From Pseudoalteromonas sp. MEBiC 03607 (GTDB lineage: Bacteria > Pseudomonadota > Gammaproteobacteria > Enterobacterales > Alteromonadaceae): a DNA stretch of 64,000 nt. Shown here piece by piece: positions 48,282 to 58,226 of this stretch. The notes beneath the pieces are model-generated. The model made no database searches. It had not been told where the DNA came from and was given only the letters and a program-made list of their open reading frames with translations. The translations under genes and the position numbers were made by a program. Numbering within the stretch: position 1 is the stretch's first letter; every line of letters starts with the position of its first letter. The stretch lies in the NCBI RefSeq assembly GCF_004792295.1, contig NZ_SRRY01000001.1, positions 3,541,501 to 3,605,500 on the forward strand, in the 5' to 3' direction.

Positions 48282-48292
48282 AGGAAATAAAA

Positions 48293-49489
48293 TTAGATAA
48301 CACCCATTTCTTTACCAATACGGGTAAAGGCAGCAATAGCGGTATCTAATTGCTCTTTTGTATGCGCCGCAGAGATCTGCGTACGGATACGTGCTTGGCC
48401 TTTAGGTACAACAGGGAATGAGAAACCTGTTACATAAATACCTTCGGCAAGTAATTTGTCTGCCATCATAGAAGCGACTTTTGCATCGCCTAACATAACT
48501 GGGATAATTGCATGGTCTTTACCTGCGCAGGTAAATCCTGCCGCTTCCATTTGTTCACGGAAATATTTTGCGTTATCCCAAAGTTTTGCGCGTAACTCAC
48601 CGCCATTGCTCAGCATTTCAAGTACTTTAATCGACGCAGTAACAATTGATGGCGCAAGTGAGTTTGAGAAAAGATAAGGACGAGAACGCTGACGTAACCA
48701 CTCTACAATTTCTTTTTTACCAGATGTGTAACCGCCTGATGCGCCACCAAGTGCTTTACCAAGTGTACCTGTGATGATATCAACACGGTCAAGAACACCA
48801 CAGTACTCCGGCGTACCTTTACCATTTTCACCAACAAAACCAACAGCGTGAGAGTCATCAACCATAACTAAGGCATCGTATTTGTCAGCAAGGTCACAAA
48901 CCGCTTTAAGATTACAAATCACACCGTCCATTGAGAAAACACCGTCAGTTGCGATTAGTTTTGTTTTAGCACCCGCTTCATCAGCAGCAATAAGTTGCTT
49001 TTCAAGGTCGCTCATGTCGTTATTAGCGTAACGGAAGCGCTTTGCTTTACAAAGGCGAACACCATCAATAATTGAGGCGTGGTTTAGCGCATCAGAGATA
49101 ATTGCATCATCTGGGCCGAGAATTGTTTCGAATAAACCAGCGTTTGCATCAAAACAAGATGAGTAAAGAATCGTATCTTCGGTTTCTAAAAATTCAGAAA
49201 TCTTTTGCTCTAATGTTTTATGAATATCTTGAGTACCACAAATAAAACGCACCGATGCAACACCAAAACCATGGTCATCTAAACCTTGTTGCGCGGCCTT
49301 GATCAGCTCAGGGCTATTGGCTAAACCTAAATAGTTGTTCGCACAAAAATTGATTACCTTATCACCTGAGGCAACTTCAATTTGAGCTTGCTGCTGCGAT
49401 GTAATAACACGTTCACTTTTGTATAAACCTTCAGCTTTTACTTCGTCGATTTGCTGTTGCAGCTGATTAAAAAACGCAGATGCTCTCAT
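48293..49489 (-). CDS. kbl: 2-amino-3-ketobutyrate CoA ligase (glycine C-acetyltransferase)
   Basis: 398 residues of the alpha-oxoamine synthase family. The PLP lysine lies in [17 protein letters not shown], with [27 protein letters not shown] and the C-terminal [20 protein letters not shown]. It turns 2-amino-3-ketobutyrate and CoA into glycine and acetyl-CoA. It is the first gene of the kbl-tdh threonine degradation operon. Confidence 0.97.
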   Translation of the reverse strand: MRASAFFNQLQQQIDEVKAEGLYKSERVITSQQQAQIEVASGDKVINFCANNYLGLANSPELIKAAQQGLDDHGFGVASVRFICGTQDIHKTLEQKISEFLETEDTILYSSCFDANAGLFETILGPDDAIISDALNHASIIDGVRLCKAKRFRYANNDMSDLEKQLIAADEAGAKTKLIATDGVFSMDGVICNLKAVCDLADKYDALVMVDDSHAVGFVGENGKGTPEYCGVLDRVDIITGTLGKALGGASGGYTSGKKEIVEWLRQRSRPYLFSNSLAPSIVTASIKVLEMLSNGGELRAKLWDNAKYFREQMEAAGFTCAGKDHAIIPVMLGDAKVASMMADKLLAEGIYVTGFSFPVVPKGQARIRTQISAAHTKEQLDTAIAAFTRIGKEMGVI

Positions 49490-49568
49490 CTGTAATCTCC
49501 AAATATTCTTGTATCTAACCAGAAATGATTAGCATGACTGTAAAATTTGCGCCTATTGTAAAAGCTTA

Positions 49569-49598
49569 GACGAACAATTGCACTGTTTGCAGTTCGTC
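49569..49598 (-). terminator. Putative terminator after gmhB
   Basis: GACGAAC and GTTCGTC, with inner TGCA pairs, form a hairpin about 40 bases beyond the gmhB stop codon; the following T run is weak. Confidence 0.5.
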
Positions 49599-49638
49599 GC
49601 AAACCTTGAGGCTAAGGAAATAAAACTGGTCTTACCTG

Positions 49639-50190
49639 CTAAGACTGTAAAATTAAAGCAGGTAAATCAGCTAAAGACTCACATACGTAATCAGCATGTT
49701 GTTCTGTTGATTCAGCATAACTTTGCCCTGAACGAACCAGCACACGGGTCGCGATTTTCGCTCTTTCTGCTGCAATTAAGTCGCCCAGCTTATCGCCTAC
49801 CATAATACTTTGTGAGGGAGTAATACTATGCTCTTCAATGGCTTGTAACAGCATGCCAGGAGCAGGCTTACGACAATGACAATCCTGTAAATAGGCAGGC
49901 TCTGCTTTAGTCGGATGATGCGGGCAAAAGTACACATCAAGAATTGGCACGTCATGACGCATAAACTCAGCTTTCATCCAGTCTGTAAGGTTTAAAAAGT
50001 CTTGTTCTGAATAGTAGCCACGCCCAATACCTGACTGATTAGTCACAATGACAATTTCATAACCTGCATCAATAAACTTTTTGCACGCATCAAACACACC
50101 GGGTAAAAACTCAAACTCATCCGGTTTATATACATAACCGTGATCAGCATTAACCACACCATCGCGGTCTAAAAACAGTACTTTACTCAT
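49639..50190 (-). CDS. gmhB: D-glycero-beta-D-manno-heptose-1,7-bisphosphate 7-phosphatase
   Basis: 183 residues of the HAD superfamily. FLDRDGVVNADHGYVY holds the catalytic aspartates, IVTNQSGIGRGYY motif II, and a zinc site is seen as CPHHP then CHCRKP. It removes the 7-phosphate in ADP-heptose synthesis between the two HldE steps. It overlaps the preceding heptosyltransferase by four bases. The rest of the heptose pathway is found in the same region. Confidence 0.95.
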   Translation of the reverse strand: MSKVLFLDRDGVVNADHGYVYKPDEFEFLPGVFDACKKFIDAGYEIVIVTNQSGIGRGYYSEQDFLNLTDWMKAEFMRHDVPILDVYFCPHHPTKAEPAYLQDCHCRKPAPGMLLQAIEEHSITPSQSIMVGDKLGDLIAAERAKIATRVLVRSGQSYAESTEQHADYVCESLADLPALILQS

Positions 50191-51248
50191 GACAATTGCT
50201 CTTTATCTACAACACGGTTAAACATAGCTATAACCTCATCAATGCTTATTTGCGTCATTAAATCAGCTCCTTTAACGCGTGTTCCCCAAGGTAGCTCTTG
50301 AGCTGTTTTCCCTGTCTGTTCACGTAAGTTTTGGTGGTACACCTCAACCACGTAATCTAGATACAAGTATGGACCTGTACGTTTCGGGTTTGAGTGGGCA
50401 TACAAACCTATTACAGGTGTACCAACAGTTACAGCCATGTGTGCAGGCCCCGTATCAGGAGCTAAAACTAAAGAAGCACGCTTCAACACACACAACAACT
50501 CTTTAAGCTTAGTTTTACCTACTAAGTTAAGCACAGGCGCATTCGTTTGCGAAATTATTTGTTCAGACAACTCTATTTCTAAAGGTGTTGGTCCTCCTGT
50601 GATAACCACCGAAAAACCTTGCTGATACGCGTGCTCTGCAAGTGCCGCATAACGCTCGGGCAACCAATTACGCTCTTTTTTACTTGCCGCAGGTGAGATA
50701 ACAAAAATACGCCCAGCTAAACGTTCTTCACCCAATAAGGCATCAGCAGCTTGTTGATGTTCATCTGTGATTGGCATTTGCCAGTGAGGCGCATAGTCAG
50801 GTACACCAATCGCTTGAGCAAAGCCCTTAAAGCCCTCAAGGACATGTGCCTCAGATTGCGGAGCAATACGCTTATTAATGAATAAACTATGTAACTCTTT
50901 TGAACGAGCCCAATCAAACCCTACTTTGACTTTTGCCGGAATACAACGAGCTGCTAAATTTGCTCTTAGCGCCACTTGCATGTGTAAGAGCACATCAAAT
51001 TTACGCCCCTTGAAAGTATCTTTTAGATGCTGATAGGCCTGTTTACCCTGTTTTTTATCAAATACAACAAATTCAACGCCCGGTAAATCAGCCAACAACA
51101 TAGCCTCAACTTTACCTATCACCCAGGTAATTTTTGCCTTCGGATGTGCCTTTTGAATTGCTTGCACTGCGGATACGGCGTGACATACATCACCAATAGC
51201 CGAAAGCCTTAAAATACAAATATCTGAATAGGAGGTTGATTGAGTCAC
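50187..51248 (-). CDS. Glycosyltransferase family 9 (lipopolysaccharide heptosyltransferase)
   Basis: 353 residues. It opens ICILRLSAIGDVCHAVSAVQAI, typical for GT9, with SPAASKKERNWLPERYAAL for nucleotide-sugar binding and the C-terminal APDTGPAHMAVTVGTPVIGLY. It adds L-glycero-D-manno-heptose to the inner core. The position beside gmhB and hldE supports this. Whether it corresponds to WaaC, WaaF or another heptosyltransferase cannot be said. It is divergent from kdkA. Confidence 0.9.
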   Translation of the reverse strand: MTQSTSYSDICILRLSAIGDVCHAVSAVQAIQKAHPKAKITWVIGKVEAMLLADLPGVEFVVFDKKQGKQAYQHLKDTFKGRKFDVLLHMQVALRANLAARCIPAKVKVGFDWARSKELHSLFINKRIAPQSEAHVLEGFKGFAQAIGVPDYAPHWQMPITDEHQQAADALLGEERLAGRIFVISPAASKKERNWLPERYAALAEHAYQQGFSVVITGGPTPLEIELSEQIISQTNAPVLNLVGKTKLKELLCVLKRASLVLAPDTGPAHMAVTVGTPVIGLYAHSNPKRTGPYLYLDYVVEVYHQNLREQTGKTAQELPWGTRVKGADLMTQISIDEVIAMFNRVVDKEQLS

Positions 51249-51372
51249 GTGCGCCCTTAGCTACAGCAAATAATATGCGATCTTAAATTAACTTGATGCT
51301 AATGCAAGCACTTATGCGAAAAGCTAAAAATACGGTAAGATAGCGCTAATTCTATTTAATCTTGAAGTTGTT

Positions 51373-52095
51373 ATGTTCGAAACTCAGCATCTACAAAACA
51401 CCACCCTTTTGTGTCACCCTGACTACAAAGATGAGCTCACGCAACAGTGGTTCGATGCCAGCTACTGGCAACAACAAGAAAAAATAGTTGGCGCAAAAAA
51501 AGGCCGCGCAACAGCGTGGTTTTTTAAACATCAACAGCTCACAGGTGTTCTGCGCCACTATTGGCGAGGAGGACTCGTTGGTAAGCTACTCAGCGATCAG
51601 TACCTATACTTTGGCTTAAAACAAACCCGAGTTTATAAAGAATTTACACTAATGATGCGTTTGCGTGAGCTTGGCCTGAATGTGCCCACACCGATTGGGG
51701 CCAAAATTAAAACCAGCGGCTTTATCTATCGGGGCGATATCATCACCGAGGCAGTGACAGGCGCAAAAAGTGTGTTAGATATTTTAATCACTCGCCCACT
51801 AAGCCAGTCTGAACTCAAAGCGATTGCAGCCACCCTCAGCGATTTTCACAATCACGGGGTATACCACGCAGATTTAAACATCAATAACATCTTGTTCGAT
51901 GATACTGGTACGGTGTTTATCATCGACTTTGACCGCGGTGAAATCAAAAAGCCGCACCCTAGCTGGCAAACAGAGAATATTAAACGCCTTGCTCGTTCAT
52001 TTGCAAAAGAGCAAGGCCGTAACGAAGAAATGCATTGGCGACAAAGTGATTGGCAGTCACTAATATGTGACTACCAAGCTTTGCTTAAGACTTAA
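51373..52095 (+). CDS. kdkA: 3-deoxy-D-manno-octulosonic acid kinase
   Basis: 240 residues with a protein-kinase-like fold. The catalytic loop is [14 protein letters not shown] and the metal-binding motif [29 protein letters not shown] in the N-terminal lobe is typical of KdkA. It phosphorylates the Kdo residue of lipopolysaccharide. The 3' end overlaps the convergent hldE gene by 11 bases. A single-Kdo, phosphorylated core as in Haemophilus and Vibrio is implied. Confidence 0.92.
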   Translation: MFETQHLQNTTLLCHPDYKDELTQQWFDASYWQQQEKIVGAKKGRATAWFFKHQQLTGVLRHYWRGGLVGKLLSDQYLYFGLKQTRVYKEFTLMMRLRELGLNVPTPIGAKIKTSGFIYRGDIITEAVTGAKSVLDILITRPLSQSELKAIAATLSDFHNHGVYHADLNINNILFDDTGTVFIIDFDRGEIKKPHPSWQTENIKRLARSFAKEQGRNEEMHWRQSDWQSLICDYQALLKT

Positions 52096-53524
52096 TCTTG
52101 CTAATTACGTTAGATGTTGAGCAACCATTAAGAAACTCAAGCACTTCGACTTTACCGCCATGGCGTAATACATGATCAGCTCCGGCAATTTGGTCAACAG
52201 TGTAATCGCCGCCTTTTACTAGTACATCGGGGCTAATTTGCTCAATGAGCTTAGCTGGTGTGTCATTCTCTTCAACGCTACCAAATGGAATAACCCAGTC
52301 AACAGACGCCAGCGCACTTAAAACCATGGCACGTTCATCGAGTGGATTAATTGGTCTTTGTGGGCCTTTTAAGCGAGTGATAGACTCGTCATTATTTAAG
52401 CCAACAACAAGCCTGTCACCACGAGCTTTTGCCTGTGCAAGGTAGCGTACGTGACCTGCATGAAGAATATCAAAACAGCCATTAGTGAAAACAATTTTTT
52501 CACCATTTTGTTTGGCAAACTCTATATGCTGAAGTACATCTTCAAACGGTGTTTGATAATGCTCGCCAGTTTGCTGTAAATATTGACCAAGCTTACGGCT
52601 GAGTTCTTCAGGCGAAACAGTGGCAGCTCCAAGCTTGCTTACAGCAATACCTGCTGCAAGGTTGGCAATTTCAACAGCATCTTTTGCTGCCATACCAGCG
52701 CCTAGCATCACTGCTAATGTCGCAATTACAGTATCGCCGGCACCGGTTACATCGCTAACTTCAAGCTGTTGGGCTGCAAAATCATGTTTTTCTGTCTGAC
52801 TAATTAACGACATACCATGCTCTGAGCGCGTTAATAGCATCGCAGCTATGCCCGCTTCACTAATTAATTTACGAGCACTGTCAGTCAAGTTTTGCTCAGA
52901 GTCCGTCAAACCACCAGCAAGCTTAAACTCATTTAGGTTAGGCGTAATATAGTCAGCACCACGGTATAAGCTTAAGTCTGATGATTTAGGGTCAATAAGC
53001 ACTGTTTTGCCTGCTTTCTTTGCAACCTGAACCATTTGTTGAATTAAGCTCAGTGAGCCTTTGTTGTAATCAGAGAACAACACAAAGTCATAATCATCCA
53101 ATACTAGCTCTAGGCGATTAAGTAATAGTTGACTGTGCTGGTCAGTGAAGGTTTCTTCAAGGTCTAAACGAACAACTTGCTGATGACGACTAATAACACG
53201 CATTTTAGAAATTGTCGGTAAGTCACACACACTTACAAGTTGCGAATCAATTTTTTCTGAACTTAAGATGGTTTCAAGAATTTGCCCGCTTTCATCTTCA
53301 CCGACTAAACCTAATAGGCCTACTTTACCATCTAAACGAGCAATATTTTTTGCGACGTTTGCTGCACCACCGGCTTTGTCTTCAAATTTACTCACTTTCA
53401 CAACCGGGACCGGTGCTTCAGGTGAAATTCGCCCAGAATCGCCATGCCAGTATCTATCTAGCATGACATCACCAACAACTAAAATACGTGCCTTTGAAAG
53501 GTTTTTTAGTAACGCTAAATCCAT
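52085..53524 (-). CDS. hldE: Bifunctional heptose 7-phosphate kinase / heptose 1-phosphate adenylyltransferase
   Basis: 479 residues. The N-terminal PfkB-type kinase has [13 protein letters not shown] and the anion hole [11 protein letters not shown]. The C-terminal adenylyltransferase has [17 protein letters not shown] and [16 protein letters not shown]. It carries out two steps of ADP-heptose synthesis. Its start shares TAATG with the gmhA stop. Full fused length. Confidence 0.97.
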   Translation of the reverse strand: MDLALLKNLSKARILVVGDVMLDRYWHGDSGRISPEAPVPVVKVSKFEDKAGGAANVAKNIARLDGKVGLLGLVGEDESGQILETILSSEKIDSQLVSVCDLPTISKMRVISRHQQVVRLDLEETFTDQHSQLLLNRLELVLDDYDFVLFSDYNKGSLSLIQQMVQVAKKAGKTVLIDPKSSDLSLYRGADYITPNLNEFKLAGGLTDSEQNLTDSARKLISEAGIAAMLLTRSEHGMSLISQTEKHDFAAQQLEVSDVTGAGDTVIATLAVMLGAGMAAKDAVEIANLAAGIAVSKLGAATVSPEELSRKLGQYLQQTGEHYQTPFEDVLQHIEFAKQNGEKIVFTNGCFDILHAGHVRYLAQAKARGDRLVVGLNNDESITRLKGPQRPINPLDERAMVLSALASVDWVIPFGSVEENDTPAKLIEQISPDVLVKGGDYTVDQIAGADHVLRHGGKVEVLEFLNGCSTSNVISKIKS

Positions 53525-54114
53525 TACTTTTGCTCCGCTACAACCATATCGATGGCTTCACATAGCCAATGCCCGATGAACATGTGGGCTTCTTGAATAC
53601 GTGCGGTTTCATCATTTTTAATAATAATAGGTAACTTAGCGATGTCTTTTACTTTGCCACCATCTCGGCCTGTTAATGCTACGGTAAAAGCGCCGATTTC
53701 ATTAGCAGCAGCAAGCGCTAAATTAATATTAGGGCTAGTACCCGAGGTGGTTAAGCCAATAACCAAATCATCTGGCTTACACAGGGCCTGAACTTGGCGC
53801 TCGAATACAGTATCAAAGTGATAGTCATTGCTGTGCGCTGTTAAAATTGAGGTATCAGTAGTCAGTGCGATTGAAGCAAGTGGACCGCGCTCTAATTTAT
53901 AACGCACCACAAACTCAGCAGCTAAGTGCTGTGCATCTGCCGCACTTCCGCCGTTACCAAACCAAATGACTTTGCCACCCGCTTGCAAAGCACTGTGACA
54001 TGCTTCAAGTAATTGCATCACTTCTGGGTGGTAGGTCTCCATCGTTTCAAACAACATTTGATGGCGATTTAAACTTTCGAGGTAGCTTGCCGCTACAGAA
54101 TCAAGATTAGACAT
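53524..54114 (-). CDS. gmhA: Sedoheptulose 7-phosphate isomerase
   Basis: 196 residues, SIS fold. [22 protein letters not shown] and [16 protein letters not shown] carry the sugar-phosphate and active-site residues. It makes D-glycero-D-manno-heptose 7-phosphate, the first heptose-pathway step. It is tightly coupled to hldE (TAATG overlap) and follows the Wzi-like gene by 31 bases. DiaA is a paralogue, but the neighbours make GmhA the better call. Confidence 0.93.
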   Translation of the reverse strand: MSNLDSVAASYLESLNRHQMLFETMETYHPEVMQLLEACHSALQAGGKVIWFGNGGSAADAQHLAAEFVVRYKLERGPLASIALTTDTSILTAHSNDYHFDTVFERQVQALCKPDDLVIGLTTSGTSPNINLALAAANEIGAFTVALTGRDGGKVKDIAKLPIIIKNDETARIQEAHMFIGHWLCEAIDMVVAEQK

Positions 54115-54145
54115 ATAAATTCCTTAAAAAGTATTAACGGCTTAC

Positions 54146-55633
54146 TTACCAAAAATAGGCAACAGATAACCACGTATAGTTATCGCCAAATACATCTTCG
54201 CCATAGGTAAGAGTTGTCTCTAATGTATGCTCGTTTAATTGGCGTGTATTGCTTAATTGCAGTTCAACGGCACGCTCATAATCTCCGGTCGTTTGACCCC
54301 ACTCATTTAGGTAATTACTTTCGTTTTCTATCAGTGTGAGTTTACTGCGCCAAAGTGAGCGGTAGTTTTCACTATAAGTTAACTCCATGCTGTGCACTTG
54401 CGTCGGTGGCGCATCAGCATAAACTCTCGCAACACCATTGGCATGTAACTCAGTATAACGTTGATCAGCCGCATAATGACCCGTTACAAAACCACCCACT
54501 GTATTACCATATACTGGATAAATCTCATTGACGTACCACAGGCTGTGCATGTTGGTATATTCATACCTAAGCGACATTGTATTACTCAGTTTTGGCAAGA
54601 AGAAGCCAAAATTGCTAACAGTATTACCAAATTGGTAGTTTTTGTGGTCTTTTGTGTCTTCACCACCATATTCAAAGTAAAGTTCAACTGGCATTCCCCA
54701 ATTAAAATTCACCGTGCTGGTAATTGTTACGTATTGGTCACCTAACTCATTATCTTTACTACCAGTGAGCCCTGAGTTGTCATTGCCCGCAGGATCAAAA
54801 AATGCATCGACCACATCACCAACATCGACTTTGCGGGGGCCCCCACCAAACTGCATCATACGATTAAGGCCCAGCTTCCAACCATCAATCGGCTCAATAC
54901 TAAAATGCGTCCCAGCGAGCTTTGGTGTGCCGCTATGGAGCTCATTTTGATAAAGAATACCATTATCGACATGCTCAAGCTCAGAATAATAAAGCTCAAA
55001 ATCAAAATTCCACCAATTGTGGGCTGGTTTTACCATACCCAATGAAATCGAAGGTGCTGTTTTAGCATTGGTAGAAATAATCTGCGCAGAATGTTTAAAC
55101 GGCGAGAACCAGTGTTCTTTATAACCAAGATTTAACTGTAAATCTTCGCCTGCAAAACTTATAAACGAATTATAATTTACAAATTTATTAGCTTTAGCTC
55201 GGTAATCTACACCCACTTGTACCAAGGTGTAATCATTAGCACGCCAAATACCTTCAAAAAAACCTTGCCCCCATTCATCCGAGCTTAGGCCTCTTTGATT
55301 CGCTATTTTCTTTGCATTATCCGTATCTACTTGTAGTTTTACACCGACACGAGTCACTGCATCATCACTTTGATATGGCTTTATTTTTGAACGAATAGCA
55401 GCAGCTAACCCAGGCTCTTCCTTTTCAAGTACAAGAAGTGCTTTCTCGACTTCTGCTAAACGATATGGTTTAGCCATAGGAGTGCCAATTGTTAGTGCAA
55501 ACAAAGTATCTAATTGATGATCAAGCTGTGCGTCCATGCCAACAGGTAAATAAGCGGTGGGTGTTGCATATAAAGGCATAGCGCAACTTAAGAGAGCACC
55601 TACTACCGAGGCTTTTATCATTTTAAATTTCAT
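54146..55633 (-). CDS. Wzi-like outer-membrane protein in the core operon
   Basis: 495 residues. A signal peptide (ending MPLYA) is followed by a helical N-terminal part (LDTLFALTIGTPMAKPYRLAEVEKAL) and a barrel with GYKEHWFSPFKHSAQIISTNAKTAPSISLG, a variant of the Wzi signature; the end is the aromatic LSVAYFW. It probably displays or anchors a surface polysaccharide. Its place directly before gmhA and hldE links it to lipopolysaccharide genes. A second Wzi-like gene is at 16456-17817; overall similarity between the two is low by eye. Confidence 0.78.
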   Translation of the reverse strand: MKFKMIKASVVGALLSCAMPLYATPTAYLPVGMDAQLDHQLDTLFALTIGTPMAKPYRLAEVEKALLVLEKEEPGLAAAIRSKIKPYQSDDAVTRVGVKLQVDTDNAKKIANQRGLSSDEWGQGFFEGIWRANDYTLVQVGVDYRAKANKFVNYNSFISFAGEDLQLNLGYKEHWFSPFKHSAQIISTNAKTAPSISLGMVKPAHNWWNFDFELYYSELEHVDNGILYQNELHSGTPKLAGTHFSIEPIDGWKLGLNRMMQFGGGPRKVDVGDVVDAFFDPAGNDNSGLTGSKDNELGDQYVTITSTVNFNWGMPVELYFEYGGEDTKDHKNYQFGNTVSNFGFFLPKLSNTMSLRYEYTNMHSLWYVNEIYPVYGNTVGGFVTGHYAADQRYTELHANGVARVYADAPPTQVHSMELTYSENYRSLWRSKLTLIENESNYLNEWGQTTGDYERAVELQLSNTRQLNEHTLETTLTYGEDVFGDNYTWLSVAYFW

Positions 55634-55786
55634 AACTGCTTCGTTTATTTAATAAGTAATCGAAATACTACCAAATTACCTGAAACTAAACACTTAAAAC
55701 TCTCATAGATAACCCTTTTTAACATTTTATATTTAGATAGCGTATGTTCCACGCTATCATAGGGTTTTATTCATATAGGCTAACCA

Positions 55787-57046
55787 ATGGCGCGTATTAT
55801 ATATTCTTTACTCCTATACATTTTGAGTCCGCTAATTGTTTTTTACTTATATGTTTTGCGAGGTAAGAAAAACCAAGGCTACCGAATGCATTTTGCTGAA
55901 CGCTTTGGCTATGCAGATTTATCGCGCCACGATATTGTTTTTCATTGTGCCTCTGTAGGTGAAGTGCTAGCGGCAACCCCGCTTATTAAGGCAGTTCAAT
56001 TCGAACACCCTGCGCTTACGATTTTAGTAACCTGCAATACCCCAACTGGCCGCGAGCAAATAAAAAACAACTTTAACGATACTGTTAGCTGCTGTTATTT
56101 ACCGATTGATTTTTTCTTCGCTACACAGCGTTTTTTAAAGCGTATCAAGCCAAAGGTACTGTGTATTTTAGAAACAGAGCTGTGGCCTAACCTTATGGCT
56201 CAAAGCAACAACTACGGCACAAAAGTACTTGTTTTAAATGCCCGGCTTTCAGCTAAATCACAGCAAGGCTATCAAAAGGTGATGCCATTAACTAAGCTGA
56301 TCATGCAATCAATTAGCGACCTTGCTAGTCATAATCAAGATGATGCCAAACGTTTTATTGAACTAGGTTTAAAACCTGAAAAGGCTCGCGTGTTTGGCTC
56401 AATTAAATTTGATATCACGCCGTCAGATGAGCAATTAAATAAAGTCGCAACACTTAAAAATCAGTATAACAACGAGCGCTTTATCTGGGTTGCAGGCTCC
56501 ACTCACCCTGTTGAACATGAGCTTATTTTAAGTGCTCATAAAAAGCTGTTAAAAGCCTTGCCCAACGCTCTTTTGATTATTGCTCCGCGTCACCCCGAGC
56601 AATTTGATAAAGTCGCTGAAGTTTTAAAAAACTCAGATATGAGCTTTAGCCGTCGCAGTGCAGATAACTATAACAACCAGCAAGTTGTGCTAGCGGATAC
56701 GTTAGGCGAGCTACAATGCTTATATGGAGTGGCAAACATCAGCTATATTGGCGGTAGTTTAATAGAGCGAGGCGGCCATAATCCGTTAGAGTCAGCAGCG
56801 TTTTCGGTTGGCGTATTAGCAGGCCCTCATACCTATAACTTTGACCATATTTACCCTGAGCTGATTAGTGCTCAAGGAGCTAAAATTGTCACTGATGAAA
56901 ACCAACTTGCTGATACGCTTATCGCTTTGAGTAATGATGCAGAACAGGCCATAAAGCTTGGTCAACAAGCTGCAAAATGCGTGGCTAATAATCAAGGTGC
57001 TATCAGTAAAACGGTTAATTTAATTGAGCTTTACTTAGAAAAGTAA
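55787..57046 (+). CDS. waaA: 3-deoxy-D-manno-octulosonic acid transferase
   Basis: 419 residues of GT30. An N-terminal membrane anchor (ARIIYSLLLYILSPLIVFYL) is followed by FHCASVGEVLAATPLI, ETELWPNLM and the C-terminal IGGSLIERGGHNPLESAAF. It transfers Kdo to lipid A. The presence of kdkA suggests that it adds one Kdo only, which is inference. Divergent from the Wzi-like gene and co-directional with the DUF1415 gene. Confidence 0.95.
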   Translation: MARIIYSLLLYILSPLIVFYLYVLRGKKNQGYRMHFAERFGYADLSRHDIVFHCASVGEVLAATPLIKAVQFEHPALTILVTCNTPTGREQIKNNFNDTVSCCYLPIDFFFATQRFLKRIKPKVLCILETELWPNLMAQSNNYGTKVLVLNARLSAKSQQGYQKVMPLTKLIMQSISDLASHNQDDAKRFIELGLKPEKARVFGSIKFDITPSDEQLNKVATLKNQYNNERFIWVAGSTHPVEHELILSAHKKLLKALPNALLIIAPRHPEQFDKVAEVLKNSDMSFSRRSADNYNNQQVVLADTLGELQCLYGVANISYIGGSLIERGGHNPLESAAFSVGVLAGPHTYNFDHIYPELISAQGAKIVTDENQLADTLIALSNDAEQAIKLGQQAAKCVANNQGAISKTVNLIELYLEK

Positions 57047-57073
57047 AATAGAGACATAGAATAGAGAAATAAC

Positions 57074-57634
57074 GTGACTTCAAAGCAAGTGATGAATCGC
57101 CCAGAAAAACAAATGCGTGAATGGGTATCAAGTGTAATCGTGAAATACAATTTCTGCCCGTTTGCCCGCAAAGAAGTTGAAAGCAATTGCATTCATTATC
57201 AAATCAGCCAGTCTATTACACTTGATGATGCGGTAATGGATATGCTTGAGCAGTGTAGCGAGTTAGACCAACAAGCACAGCGTGAAACAACCCTGTTGAT
57301 GTTTGAGCAAGGCTTTAAGGATTTTGAAGAGTTCTTAGATTTAGTCGATTTAGCCAATGCGCTTTTAGCTGCACAAGGTTATGAGGGTAAGTATCAAATA
57401 GCTAACTTTCATCCTGACTATGTGTTTGCCGATAGCGATGACAGCGATGCTGCAAACTATACTAACCGCGCACCTTATCCAACACTACATTTGATCCGTG
57501 AAGCCAGTATGAGCGAAGCGTTAGATAACTACAATGAACCTGAGTCTATCCCAGAGCACAACATTAAACTTGCAAGACGTAAAGGCATCGACTTTTGGCA
57601 GCAGCTATTACAAAGCTGCATCGATAAACGCTAA
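57074..57634 (+). CDS. DUF1415 protein
   Basis: 186 residues, soluble. The family's MREWVSSVIVKYNFCPFARKEVE lies near the N-terminus; NFHPDYVFA and NRAPYPTLHLIREASM follow. Function unknown; the CPFA motif and one histidine could bind metal. GTG start after AGAGA. It follows waaA by 27 bases, so it is probably transcribed with it. Ends at a bidirectional terminator. Confidence 0.85.
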   Translation: MTSKQVMNRPEKQMREWVSSVIVKYNFCPFARKEVESNCIHYQISQSITLDDAVMDMLEQCSELDQQAQRETTLLMFEQGFKDFEEFLDLVDLANALLAAQGYEGKYQIANFHPDYVFADSDDSDAANYTNRAPYPTLHLIREASMSEALDNYNEPESIPEHNIKLARRKGIDFWQQLLQSCIDKR

Positions 57635-57656
57635 CGCCTGCCGGCGTTATAAAGAT

Positions 57657-57682
57657 AAAAAGCCAGCAATGCTGGCTTTTCT
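57657..57682. terminator. Bidirectional terminator between the DUF1415 gene and ydbL
   Basis: AAAAGCCAGCA and TGCTGGCTTTT pair with no loop, between convergent genes. Confidence 0.85.
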
Positions 57683-57698
57683 AATTTAACTTAGTGAG

Positions 57699-58034
57699 TT
57701 ATTTTTTTACCCACTCACCGTTCACTTCAATGTAGTGACCCGGCTTAGTTTTCTCGATAGTTTTAGCAGCTGCAAGTGCTTCTACCTGCGCTAACGAAAG
57801 ATTATTCTTTTTCGCTAGCTTTAAGTACTGCTCTTTGCGCTTTGCATTAATTTCATCAACGACTGCTTTTGCTTCACTATTATTAACCACTAAACCTAAA
57901 TAGCCTGAGCTATCTTCACCCACTAAGCCTTGGCTCTTTGCGTCATCAAGGCTAATAGCCCACGCAGAAAAAGAGAAACAAACAGCACTGATCAAGGTGA
58001 TCACATTTAGTTTTTTAAGTTGTAATTTACGCAT
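57699..58034 (-). CDS. ydbL: YdbL (DUF1318) periplasmic protein
   Basis: 111 residues. A signal peptide (to SAWA) is followed by LDDAKSQGLVGEDSSGYLG, characteristic of DUF1318, then VVDEINAKRKEQYLKLAKKNNLSLAQVEALA. In E. coli YdbL acts with YdbH and YnbE in intermembrane lipid transport, assisting YnbE assembly in the periplasm. Same gene order here: ydbH, ynbE, ydbL, with gaps of a few bases. Confidence 0.92.
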   Translation of the reverse strand: MRKLQLKKLNVITLISAVCFSFSAWAISLDDAKSQGLVGEDSSGYLGLVVNNSEAKAVVDEINAKRKEQYLKLAKKNNLSLAQVEALAAAKTIEKTKPGHYIEVNGEWVKK

Positions 58035-58043
58035 GTGTGCTCC

Positions 58044-58226
58044 TTAGAATAATTCGCTGTCATCACTGAATAAGGTATCAAGTTCTTTATCCACTTTTAC
58101 GCGGATCTCATGGTCAACTTTTACATTTAAGTTGATTGTAATCGGCTCTTTTGCTGCCACCTCAACACGGTGAGTACAGGCACTCAGCATGCCTACTGCC
58201 GTCAGCATTACTAACCACTTAGCCAT
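58044..58226 (-). CDS. ynbE: YnbE-like lipoprotein
   Basis: 60 residues from ATG at 58226. The lipobox is VGMLSAC, followed by THRVEVAAKEPITINLNVKVDHEIRVKV, the family core. It is an outer-membrane lipoprotein that partners YdbH to form an intermembrane bridge. The start overlaps the end of ydbH by eight bases; the longer reading from 58280 would place 18 basic residues before the signal and runs inside ydbH. Confidence 0.92.
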   Translation of the reverse strand: MAKWLVMLTAVGMLSACTHRVEVAAKEPITINLNVKVDHEIRVKVDKELDTLFSDDSELF

